The notes under the pieces are model-generated. The model had not been told where the DNA came from. It ran no database searches and saw only the letters and a program-made list of their open reading frames with translations. Shown here piece by piece: positions 12,128-21,842 of a stretch of DNA of 64,000 bases; positions within the stretch are counted from its first letter, which is position 1, and each line of letters opens with the position of its first letter. Source of the DNA: Apiospora phragmitis (lineage: Eukaryota; Ascomycota; Sordariomycetes; Amphisphaeriales; Apiosporaceae); the NCBI GenBank assembly GCA_038363925.1, contig JAQQWL010000010.1, positions 62,001 through 126,000 on the forward strand, read 5' to 3'. The position numbers and the translations under genes are program-made.

Positions 12128-13551
12128 GTGCCGTTATCTCTCCCCCAGTTTCTCGAGGCGGTGCAACGTCGCACCTGGCGATGTCTGCTGCTCAGCAATT
12201 TGGACCTTCAAGAATGCGCGCAACTCCTCCGAGGGCGTCGTCCGGGGTACCTCAGGGAAATTCAGTATAGCGTCTACCTCTTCCCAGTAGAACACGTCGC
12301 CACGAGAGCGGATTTCGGCCGGTATATGCGCCGGCTGTTCGGCGTGCTGCACGGTCTGGACATAATGGATGGGCCGCACAGACAGGAAGACCTGAATATA
12401 CGTCTACGCCTTGTCGAGGTGGCCCATGTCAAGGTAGATTATTTGGAGTACAAAGGCAAGGACTCCGGTGGATACCATCATGATCGTACGCGCCTTACCT
12501 TACCTCAGGCGGACCAGCTTCCTGAACTCCATTGCGTGCGCCACCTGACTTTTAGCGACTGGCGCCGTAGGCAGCGCCGAGTGTTCAAATAGAGATCGGG
12601 GCGCGCATGCCGGGTCTTGCCACGCTGGGCCTCTGGCTGTATGCGGAGAGGATGCCATACCCAGCACTTCGCCGGGAGGACCGCCGAAACCTAGCCGACG
12701 CCTTAACTGCGTACTCGGAGCAGGCCAAGGGCATTGCTCATGCTGGAGTAACCCTATTCTCTGACGGCGGGCCTTTCGTACGGCAACCGAATCTGACATA
12801 CCCGCAAGGATACGACCTACTGGGCACCTCACTCGTGTCTGGTCGCAGCGACTAATCAGCTTCCGAGTCCACGGCGCCCTCGACGGGTCGCTCTTCTGGC
12901 CTCAGCCCCAAGAGAGCAACGAGGGTGGTGGGGTCAAGGAGCCGCAATGGCCCAACCTGCAGCATTTTGACGTGCAACTCGAACGCAACACCCCGTCTGG
13001 ATGGTGGTACTTCATGTCCAAAGGCGAACCGGCCTACGGTATGCCCCCCGATCGACCCCGCCATGGATCCTCATGACCAACCGCCAGACGACGAGCCCAC
13101 CGGGGTCTTCAACGAGGAGAAGGAGGAGCTCCTTGACCGCAATGTGCCGCACGAGGACACGATGCAACCGCTGCTTGCGGCCTGGGCCAAGGCGCTGATG
13201 CGCATGCCCTCCCTCCGAACCGCGCGGCTCTTGTTCCAGCTTCACCAGGTTCAAATTCCCACCAGCAATGACGAGGGAACGGTGGGGCACGGCCACGAAG
13301 AAATCCAGAGGCTGGAATATTTCATGGAAGATTGGGAGGTCGTCTACGAAGCACCAGGACAGAGCAACACAGTTTGGAGCAATCTACTGACCTGGGAGGA
13401 GCGGCGCTGCAGGCGTCTGGTCTTCCACAACACGGCGGGCTGGCGGCCGGTGAAGGGGACGATGGACCTGTTGCAGGCTATCGGTTCAGGCAGCTGGCCG
13501 GGCCCGGAAATGGCGGTCTTGACTGCGGAGAGGAACAAGATTGTTAGGTGA
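12128..13551 (+). CDS. F-box/DUF6546-like fungal protein, three frame breaks
   Basis: Three overlapping frames form one continuous fungal protein of about 474 residues. The frame changes at about 12586-12588 (one A short in an AAA run), about 12829-12832 (one C short) and 13054-13057 (one C extra in CCCC). Corrected, the reading passes through IEIGARMPGLATLGLW, RVWSQRLISFRVHGAL, PSGWWYFMSKGEP and a C-terminal PLLAAWAKALMRMPSL block. These recall the large fungal family annotated as F-box or DUF6546 proteins, in which a central W-P-x-L segment is followed by a PSGxWYF motif. No N-terminal F-box could be confirmed and the first 40 residues look unusual. It lies 80 bp from the RIPed block, so real decay is possible, but no RIP-type stops are seen. 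Family call moderate, function unknown. Confidence 0.55.
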
Positions 13552-13656
13552 GAGGTATGTATGGGAATCAATTATTACATGTATATCTTCCTTCTTTCGA
13601 ATTCATGATCTTCGTATTCTTCTCTTCGACATCGGCCACTTCTTCATACCCATCAA

Positions 13657-15258
13657 CTACTCCGCAGCCGGCGCGATCGAGGTCGGGTAGTAAAAGATCT
13701 CCTTCGGGTCGTACTGGGCCTTGAGCGACTGCAGTCGCGACAGGTTGGCGCCATAATACACCCGCTGCGCCGTCGCGCGGTCCAGGTTCGAGTCAGCGTA
13801 ATTAATATACATGCCCCAATCCTCTTTCGCCAAGGGCGCCGTTGTCGCGTCCACCCACTTGTCCAGGAAGGGGAATCCGTCCTTCGGGTACGCGCCGAAG
13901 TAGGTGCGGTCGTATAGCTGCACGAGAAACAGCTTGTCGCGGTGCGCGTACGACGACAGGGCGTGGTCGCCGTTGGTCACGGCCGAGTGCTTGCCGCCGT
14001 GGATGTCGAGCTGGAACCACCACGAGCGCGTGTTCTTGGACGTCGAGTTGAACCAGTAGTTGATGAAGCTCTTGCCCACGTCGCCGCTAAGGTCCTTGAG
14101 CTCGAGGCTCTTGCTGTAGAACGTCTCTTGCTGTAGTCGGAGTCAGTGTCCAAAGCTGCATTCATATCCAAAGTTGCATTCATATCATTAGCTGTTTCTT
14201 ACCTGGGCATAAGGATGCGTGGGATCCGTCGGCGCATTGGCGTAATGAGTAAAGGCCTCCATCCACGTGGTATTGACAGCCTGCATGATCTTCAGCGGCG
14301 GCGTCGTCGTGTTGAGCAGTGGCGCCAGTGCGGCCTGGAGCCCCGCGATGTCGCCGTAGAACAGCCCCTCGAGCTGCGACGAGAAGCCCGACGAGAAGAG
14401 GCGCATGTTGAGGTCGGCGGGCATCAAGTCCCTGGCGTACGCCTCGACCTTGGCCAGGTTGGCGAAGCCCGTGGTCAGGTTCCAGCGGAACGGCATGCTG
14501 AAGTAGGTCACCTCGGCGGGCGCCTCGAACGTGTCGAACTCGTACGACGCCGCGACGCCGAAGTTGGAGCCGGCGCCCCGCAGCGCCCAGAAGAGGTCCG
14601 GGTGCTCCGTCGCTGAGGTGTGGACGACGGTCGCGTTGGCCAGCACGACGGTGGCGCCCACCATCCAGTCCACGGCCAGGCCGTACTTGTGCGAGCTCAT
14701 GCCGAAGCCGCCGTGCAAGGCGTGGCCACTGATGCCGACCCTGTGAAACATTTCAGTATACCAGTTACAGATTTGATCAGGAAGAGCTTACCCTGGGCAA
14801 GTACCGTGGGAAATGGCCCTCCTGCCCTGCTTGAACAGCTCGGTGGCGACGTGACCCAGCCTCGCCCCCGCCTGAATCGTGGCAATGTTCGTTGTGGTGT
14901 CCAGGGCGACATTATGCATCCGATCCAGCTCGATGACGAGGTGGCCATCCTCGCCGCCAAGCCCACTGGACGCGTAGCTGTGGCCGCCACCTTTAGGTGT
15001 CGCCTTGATGCCGACCTGGGCAGCGCACGACACGGCCGCCTGGATGTGCTCCAGCATCGTGGGCACAGCGATGGCCACGGGGACGTAGTGAAGCCGGTCG
15101 TTGAAGGGCAGGGCGTCCTGGGCCCAGCTGGTCGAGTTCCGCGCGTTGACCGGGACCGCGGCGGCCAGCAGGCATTCGTCGAGAGAGGACCTCTTGTCCA
15201 ATGCCGCAGCCTGGGCAAGAGGGGCCAGTAGCCCGAGGCAGAGCGTCGTCTTGTGCAT
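13657..15258 (-). CDS. Secreted FAD-linked oxidase, berberine-bridge/AA7 type
   Basis: Three exons (15258-14792, 14740-14203, 14130-13657; introns 51 and 72 bp) give a 492-residue protein. The start at 15258 gives a hydrophobic signal peptide (MHKTTLCLGLLAPLAQAAA); an upstream ATG at 15333 would spoil it. The FAD_binding_4 domain covers about residues 45-220 and includes GGGHSY and GTCPGVGISGHALHGGFG. The His and Cys of these two motifs match the residues that carry bicovalent FAD in glucooligosaccharide oxidase and berberine bridge enzyme. The C-terminal BBE domain is seen in NYADSNL, YYGANLSRLQSLKAQYDP and FYYP. The family oxidises sugars, oligosaccharides or alkaloid-like substrates, making H2O2; GOOX-like AA7 activity is the nearest impression. 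The reading frame is intact, unlike many neighbours. It is far from the PKS cluster, so no link is claimed. Confidence 0.88.
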
Positions 15259-17101
15259 CTTCCGGGATGAGAAGGTGGACTTGGGGTGGATGGTATTGGC
15301 CTCTGCGGGATGGAGATAGCAGAGACTCAACACCCACGACCATGAGTCTTATATCTTGAAGACGGACTGTGGGCCCTACACGAGAAACTGCCATTCGTGG
15401 GATCTCGGTCAGTTCATCCGGGGGTTCCATACTCACCAGAGCCCAATCCAGCGGGCAGAAGCTGCTCTAATCAGCCGCCAAGAAAGTAAGGCGATCTTGG
15501 CTGCAGTGAATATGCCGATCGAGTCCATTGCTTCGCTAGACGGTAACGGCCAGATGGGCATAAAAGGTGTGGCCCATCTCATTTAAATCGAGCCCCGTGA
15601 CTGGTAGCGCTCGACATTGGTATCTCGTTTCTTCTTCGCCAACAGGAGCCTCTCTTTGATGAGTCGGCCCAACATCAGCTGTTCCACGGGCCCAAGCTGG
15701 CCGGCGGGCTGTCGAGACGGCATGGGAAGCCGAACTGCCCTTGAACCCCATTAGGGGAGATCGTTTCACCGTAGTGTGTAGATTGGTCTTTCCCCAGGGA
15801 TTCAGCACGTGCCGATGGTGTCATTGCAGAGTACTACATACCCCAGATTAGATGCGCATGTAGCTGAAGGGGCGTCAAGTAGACTGACCCAGCGTCTCGG
15901 CACATTTATCCAACACATGACGGATATATATTGCCAGGTTATGAGAATGGGCCGACAGTCTTGCAACTGAGCTGAGTAAAGACCATCACGGAGAGTGCCA
16001 AATCAAACTTGGGTAGACCTGGCTGCTGGGTTCATTGGTTCCGCAGGTTTGCTCCGGATGGAGAAGTTCAAGAAGCCCAGCGTTGACGGGCTTCGGCCCT
16101 GATTTGAAACGGAAAAGCAACTCATTCTGGCAGTAGTTCCTGCCATGTAAATTATCTTGGGCATTGCTTCTTCGGTAGCATGTCGAACGGAAGGATTAGG
16201 CTAAAACGAATGAGCAGTAGTGGGCGACCTACTTGTGGCTTCCTTAGCTGGGCGCCCGTCCCACTCTCAACGGGAGGAGGCTCCGAAGTGTTCCCCATTG
16301 GGCAAGTAGACGGAAGGAGGTGTGCAAGGCACGTTTTCGCAGTCCGCCGTCCGCTGATCGGCAGTCCATTAAGTGCAGAATCTCCTACTGCGTTTGAGCC
16401 AGAGTGCTTGGCTCATTGACGCGATGCATGCCACAGTATGTCGCAATATTTTGTAACCTCACGATGTTGGCAGTTTGGGCCGCGTCGTGGGCGTCCTCTA
16501 AGTGCTTAATGCAGTGCATGTTGTGGCCGGTTCGTTTCGCCAATCCTCCGGACCCGGGTTTAGAGAAGTGGACGCCGTCGTGATCATGGTGATGCGTCTG
16601 ACTTGCCTCGCCTTGGCCGGAGTCGCGGGGCTGCCGGCGCCAGGTGTATCCTGCTCGTCTCCCACATAACCCAAATATCTACACCTTGACCTACACGCCC
16701 AATGGTTCAAGCGCCAAGCGCAGGTGGCATGTTTGCGTAGCTGACGCTCGGCCTGAAGCTTCATTTTTGGTGCGGATGCTGTGTCTTGTGGAATGAAAGA
16801 GGAAAATGGTTCCACTGATTGTCAAATTGAGGGGTAGTCTTGGACGCCTCCTTTCTAGGCTGGAGATACCTTATCCACGGTCGCATGCAATTGAAAAAGA
16901 TGCATGAGCATGTCCTGCTACTCTAATATCCCCACCTGGCATTCTATTAAGAAAGCAATTGAGTGTCATGAAGCTGTGTGTCTAGTAAGGTCAGAGAAAG
17001 GATGGCCGGCCATATTGCTAATGCGACTGGTTGAGGTCCAACCCATTGATCTGGTTCTGTTCTCAAGCATGAATAAAAAGGACAAAAAATGAAGGTATGA
17101 C
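15259..17101. other. Intergenic, no gene recognised
   Basis: Upstream region of the flavin oxidase and downstream of the tRNA. Only short unsupported open frames (up to about 105 codons at 16498-16815, minus) without recognisable motifs or codon bias. A Pol III terminator lies at 17084-17089. Confidence 0.6.
17084..17089 (-). terminator. Pol III T6 terminator of tRNA-Phe
   Basis: Six A on the plus strand (six T in the tRNA sense), about 13 nt past the tRNA 3' end. This is the usual Pol III stop. Confidence 0.7.
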
Positions 17102-17249
17102 TGCGGCCAGTGTGGATCGAACTAGAGTCTCGTTAGCTAACTGACTCTTGATACACAATGTAAGCAATAGGTTGCTTACCACACGACCTCCAGATAGGCT
17201 GATGAAGTTTTTCTTCAGTCTGGCGCTCTCCCAACTGAGCTATGTCCGC
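17102..17249 (-). tRNA. tRNA-Phe (GAA) with canonical intron and a 58-nt insert
   Basis: Read on the minus strand, positions 1-37 form acceptor, D-arm (GCTC/GAGC around AGTTGGGA) and anticodon arm with loop CTGAAG. A 17-nt intron follows (17212-17196), at the universal nuclear site after position 37; it holds CTTC, able to pair with the anticodon. Then come TCTGG, AGGTC and T-stem GTGTG. At that point 58 nt are inserted (17179-17122), after which TTCGATC-CACAC-TGGCCGC-A completes T-loop, T-stem, acceptor and discriminator. Without both inserts the RNA is exactly 73 nt, with one acceptor mismatch (A5/G68). A T6 Pol III terminator lies about 13 nt downstream at 17084-17089. The A-box is intact, and a B-box-like AGTTCGATCC survives across the 3' insert junction. 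Either an expressed tRNA with a second intron or a recently disrupted copy. Confidence 0.85.
17122..17179 (-). other. 58-nt intron-like insert at tRNA position 53/54
   Basis: Begins GTAAGC, contains TTAGCTAACG, and ends CTAG, matching the 5' splice site, branch box and 3' splice site of ordinary introns in this window. The first 20 nt form a perfect 8-bp hairpin (GTAAGCAA/TTGCTTAC, loop CCTA), and AGAGTC/GACTCT form a second one. No target duplication is visible. Confidence 0.75.
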
Positions 17250-18449
17250 TGACGTTGGAGAAGCAAGGCTCTACGGCCGTATCTAAAGCAGCACGCTGTG
17301 AGGGGGTGCGTGGGACGTTGCGCTCGCGGGCTTCCAGAAGTCACTCCAACTCCCCGAGTCTGGTCGTCCACAACTACAGTCTGACAAGTCTCGAACTGTC
17401 AGGCGGAGAAGGGAACTACGCAATGCTACCGGACCTTCTACATTCCACACATATAAAGGAGTTTCATGTCACTACAACAGCTATGATTATATTGGAACAG
17501 AGCATGAATACTTGACTCGAGGAACAAAAAACGTGCTAGACGTCGAAGTGAAGCCTCGCGACCGTGGTTGCGCCACAATTTCAAAGTCGGAACACCAAAG
17601 ACGTTGCCCCGCCCTCCACTAAACCAGGGGAAAGAGTGGCTTCTCGGAAATTTCATCATCTATCGGCAAGACCTGACGCAATACTGCGCCAAGAAAACAG
17701 GAAACCGCCATGTTCGAAAGCGACTGAAAATCGTTGGGACTGTCCAGTATCGGGTAACGGCACTAGGGAAGCACAGCCACTGTCAGATCTGAGAGGAGTT
17801 GGCCTCCGCGATGATCGATGGTTCATTGTCTCTGCCCTGATTCTGGATTCTGGGGTCGAACAAAGTGGGTTCTGACATCAACCCTCCACCCCGCCGCAGC
17901 CATGACGCGCCGGCGATCCCACACCACCAGCCACGGAGACTCTCAACGGGCAGGCTGTTCTAGACCCCCAGCTTTCCGGGCCAGCTTCGCTCAGAGCTCG
18001 GTGTGTGTCTTGCATCGAAAACCTAAGTTATTACTGGGTTACAAGTGGCATGCAGGCATGGCATTGTCTGATTTGGCTGTGACGTTCCTCTCCAAGACCC
18101 ATTACGTAGCTTGCTCGCGACGATCCAGCCCTTCGGCCGTCCGTCCCGTTTACCTGCCCTGTTTCAGGGTCCTGCCTGATGTCACTGATGCCTGGTGAGG
18201 AACAGGCTCTGCAGCTTGCGAACGGCTGCTCTATCGGGTTCGTGGACATCACGCGGCCTGGCCCAGAAGCAACTGACCTGTATATATATCTTTCATCCCT
18301 CGCAGTTTGTAGAGACAATTCAATACAATCATCAACTTATACCCCAACAACATTCTTACACTTGACTATTACATCCAGAAGTCCATACAACGACTTCCGT
18401 ATTACTACCTCAATCCACATAACTTCATAAAAACAAATTATCATTCAAT
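17250..18449. other. Intergenic, promoter side of the repeat-protein gene
   Basis: No supported gene. Small open frames at 17255-17875 and 17818-18430 lack recognisable motifs. The last 170 bp contain a TATA-like element and a CA/CT-rich leader before the ATG at 18450. Confidence 0.55.
18281..18289 (+). promoter_or_regulatory. TATA-like element
   Basis: TATATATAT about 160 bp before the ATG at 18450, followed by a pyrimidine/CA-rich leader typical of a fungal 5' UTR. Confidence 0.4.
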
Positions 18450-20233
18450 ATGGGTCTCGGCACTAAGATCAAGGAAGCCATGCACGGCGACAAGGAGACC
18501 ACGCGGCAGTCTCCCCCCACCACCAGCCACAACAAGACCCCGGCGCCTTCCCCGCCGACGATGTCCCTCGCACACACAACACCAACACCACCTCTACAGT
18601 TCCATCGGCCGGCGAGCCCCGGACAGAGAAGCTGCACGGCGACAAGCACTCTCCCGACTACACATACGGCGGCAAGGACAGCTCCCTGACCGGGGGCACG
18701 GGCAGCCACGGCCGCCAACACGAGGGTGGTCTGAGCCAACATGGCGACGTGACCAGCACATCGGGCAAGCCTCATGTCGGTATTGCGGGCTCGGGCCACA
18801 ACACCACCGGCACCCACGGTCACAACAAGCTCAGCAAGGATGCTCCGTACGATGAGTACGCAACTGGAGTAGGCGGATCTACTTCTACTCGCGGAGCTCA
18901 CGGCACACATGGTGGTCTTACCGGCACTGGTACCCAGCAGGAGGCTTACGGCAACCACGGTACTACTAGCATAACTGGCAACAACCACGGCAGCACTGGC
19001 ATGACCGGTAGCCACGGCGCTGGTGGCATGACTGGTGGCAGCACTGGCATGACAGGTGCTGAGCACGGCACGGGTATGACCGGCGCTCCCCACGGAACCG
19101 GCATGACTGGTGCTACTCACGGTTCCGGCATGCCTGGACCCAGCACTGGCATGACCGGCTCTCACGGTACTAGCGGTATGACTGGTGCCAACACCGAAAT
19201 GACTGGCAACCACCACGGCACTCCCGGCATGATGACCGGCGCCACCGGCAGCCACGACAACCGCTACGACAAGCGCATCAACCCCGGAACCCCTACTACC
19301 GGCGCCGCAGCTGGCACCGGCGGACCCGGCATGACCTCCAACATGGCCCACCGCCCAGCCGACGGCGCCAACACCACCCGCCGCGACCACAAGGTTGACG
19401 AGTACGACGCCCCCACCAACAGCAGCGGGCGCGGCCAGGCTGGTCTCGCTGGTGCTGCTGGCGGTGTCGCCGCTTCCCAGCTGGCCAACCGTCACCACAA
19501 GGATGAGATGGGCGCCTACAACACCCCAGGCGCCTCCTCGACCGAGCGCGGCCTGAACACGGCGGGCCGGTGGCACAACAGTGACCCCACGATGAGCGGC
19601 AACACTGGTGCCCCTCACTCCGGCGGTGTTCCCGACCACCACAACAATTCAGGCAGTATGCTCGACCCGACCGGCAGCAGCGCCACTACCCACGGAGCTA
19701 CTGGCTCCGCCGGCCACACCAGCATGCTGGATCCCCACAACACCACCAGCCGCACCACCTACGGCCACGACACCGGCCACCACAGCCACCACGGCCACCG
19801 CAGCAGCAGCAACGGCATGGCTACCGGCCAGGCGCCGCACATTGGTGGCGGGGCCATCAACGAGTACGCCGCGGGTGCACCTGAGCTGGGAATGACTGGT
19901 CATCATGGTGCTGCTCAGGGCGACATGCCTCAAGGTGGCGTTCCTCATGATACCACCCGAGGAGGCGTCCCTCATGAAGCTGGTGGTTTGAACAGCAGCA
20001 GCCACATGATCCCCAACACGATGGGCTCCAGCTCCAAGCCCGCCGGCAACAACACCTCTTCCTCCCACAGCGGCCCCATGGGTGGTGTTGCTAATAGCAT
20101 GCCCGGCATGGGCGACGGCCACCACGGTCCCGGCCATGCCAGCGCCAAAGTGCTGCACCGCTGCGACCACTGCGGCAACGACAACGACATCTCGCGGTAC
20201 TTCTCCAAGGAGGCTGCCTACCGGATGTCTTAA
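18450..20233 (+). CDS. Gly/Thr/His-rich disordered repeat protein, one frame break
   Basis: About 594 residues if one missing C in the C-run at 18538-18541 is allowed. The N-terminal piece MGLGTKIKEAMHGDKET then joins in frame to PGAFPADDVPRTHN and the long 18749-20233 frame. The corrected junction gives TPGAFP, a short motif I associate with small fungal stress-type proteins. The middle (about residues 150-350) is low-complexity, with imperfect repeats of GMTG plus HG, NH or SH. The C-terminal 40 residues end in HRCDHCGNDNDISRYF, a CxxC pair that could hold a metal or be a short zinc-ribbon half. No catalytic domain. Function unknown; such proteins are often stress- or starvation-related, which is inference. 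The long open frame on the other strand (18425-19642) is a composition artefact. Confidence 0.75.
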
Positions 20234-20652
20234 GGGTGGAGAGAAGAAGCATTAATGAATGGATAAGAAAACTTATGATACCACTACACATGTAACTTAA
20301 TACTGTATATTAGCTGCGATGAAGCAATCTAATGACCATCTCAAAACACTTCCAATTATCTACATAAAGCAAAAGTGATATGTTCTTCAGCAAGCATTAG
20401 GTAACATTGGACCGTGATATTTGACCACGACTACGGAGTACATTAAGAGAGGATTTCATTTCCATTGAGAATTAGGCAATCATTGAACTTGATCAAATAT
20501 TGAAGAACATTAGTTATTTCCCACGTGGAGCGGACACACTGGCACACGTAGGTCTTGACAGCATTGGTAAACTTCATATAGTGGGGTATCATATTTCGGA
20601 AGTATCTCGATAGTAAACATGTCTCATAATTACATTTAGCGATATAGCATCG
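20234..20652. other. Convergent intergenic region
   Basis: Holds the 3' ends of the repeat-protein gene and the 4-TM gene. Slightly AT-rich; nothing else recognised. Confidence 0.6.
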
Positions 20653-21842
20653 CTACACGTGCTGCGTCATTGCCGGCCTCATGCCATTATTTTTCCTCTT
20701 CGTACGCCATTCTTCGTAAAAGCAAGCCGATGTACTGGATTTCGGCTCCCGCCTGCCATTTCTTGAAGCTGTTCTGTATTGCTCCTCCTGCTGCTGCTCG
20801 GCCGGCTCGTTCGAGAAGCGCAGCTGGTTCCGCTGGTCGACCTCGACGCACGCGCGCACGAACAGGGCAAAGTGCGTCACGGTGGCCAGCACGAACATGG
20901 CCAGCAGCGCCTGCAGGCCCGGCACGTAGAAGCCCTCGCGGTACAGGCCCAGGTTGGAGGCGAAGTGGTAGTTGCTGTTGCAGTGGCCACGCAGCAGGGC
21001 GTCGAAGCCGGCCGTGTCGATGGCCACGCCGTCGGCCGCCGCCACCGCCGCCGCCACGGCGTTGCAGTCTCGGCGGGTGTCCAGCACGTCGCTGTAGACC
21101 GAGGAGCTCAGGTAGACGGCCAGGGCGCAGGTGAGCCAGAGGCAGAGGTGGCCGCCGACGTGGGCGCCCGGGTGCATGCCGCGGCGTACCGGCAGCTGGG
21201 AGGACGAGGAGGTCGAGCAGCGTCGCACGCAGTAGGTGATTAGCTCGGCGCTGTTCCAGAGCAGGGCGGCGATGGTGATGGGCAGCGACCAGAGCCCGAC
21301 GCCGTCGGCGAGCCCACCATGCACGGCGAAGAGGCACGACAGCACCAGAATGACGACAGACCAGGTCATGGAGAGCAGGGTCAGGACGCGCTTGATAGTG
21401 TGCCAGCGCGGGTCGAAGGGGGGCAGGCGCCGCTGGTCGCGGGGGAGGGGTGGTCGCGCAGAGGTGACCGTGGTCGGTCGCTCGGGGTCGTCATTGTGGA
21501 TTATGATGTGGCGGTTGCTGCCATCGTCGACGAAGTTGTTGTAGTAGGATGGTTCGTAGGAGGAGGGGGTGTCAGGAGATTTCGAGGGCTGTAGGGCGAA
21601 GCTGGTGGTTGCTGGTGGTGGAAATGGTGATGACGATCTTCAGTGGTCGGCATGTCGGAGGTTGGAGGCTTTTTGGGGTGATTGGCGGCGGTAGTGGGTG
21701 GAGACCCCCCCACTGTAGCTGCACCTGGAACAGCAGCACCTGAAGAGGTGTTGTCGACTTTCTCGACTTTGATATCGCGGTCGAAATCTTCAACCTGCGA
21801 GAACTCTCGGACTCCCTTTTCCAAGTTGGTCTTTCGTGTCAT
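20653..21842 (-). CDS. Four-TM membrane protein, unknown function, one frame break
   Basis: About 396 residues from the ATG at 21842. The frame breaks at the G-run 21565-21569 (CCCCC on the coding strand, one C short). Adding one C joins the charged Pro/Thr/His-rich N-terminal region (about residues 1-95) to SSYEPSYYNNFVDDGS and then to four hydrophobic segments: VVILVLSCLFAVHGG; LPITIAALLWNSAELI; LCLWLTCALAVYLSS; LQALLAMFVLATVTHFALFV. A loop with two Cys separates TM3 and TM4, and the cytosolic tail is Gln/Glu/Arg-rich. This four-helix layout resembles fungal MARVEL-like proteins, but no signature was recognised. An upstream in-frame ATG at 21890 is possible. Confidence 0.65.

Noticed and set aside
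17250..18430. Several overlapping open frames of 70-126 codons
   Set aside because: No motifs; they overlap the promoter and leader of the gene at 18450.
18425..19642. 405-codon minus-strand open frame
   Set aside because: Lies opposite the Gly/Thr/His repeat gene. Its Val/Gly/Ala/His-rich content is just the reverse complement of the repeats, and it has no motif.
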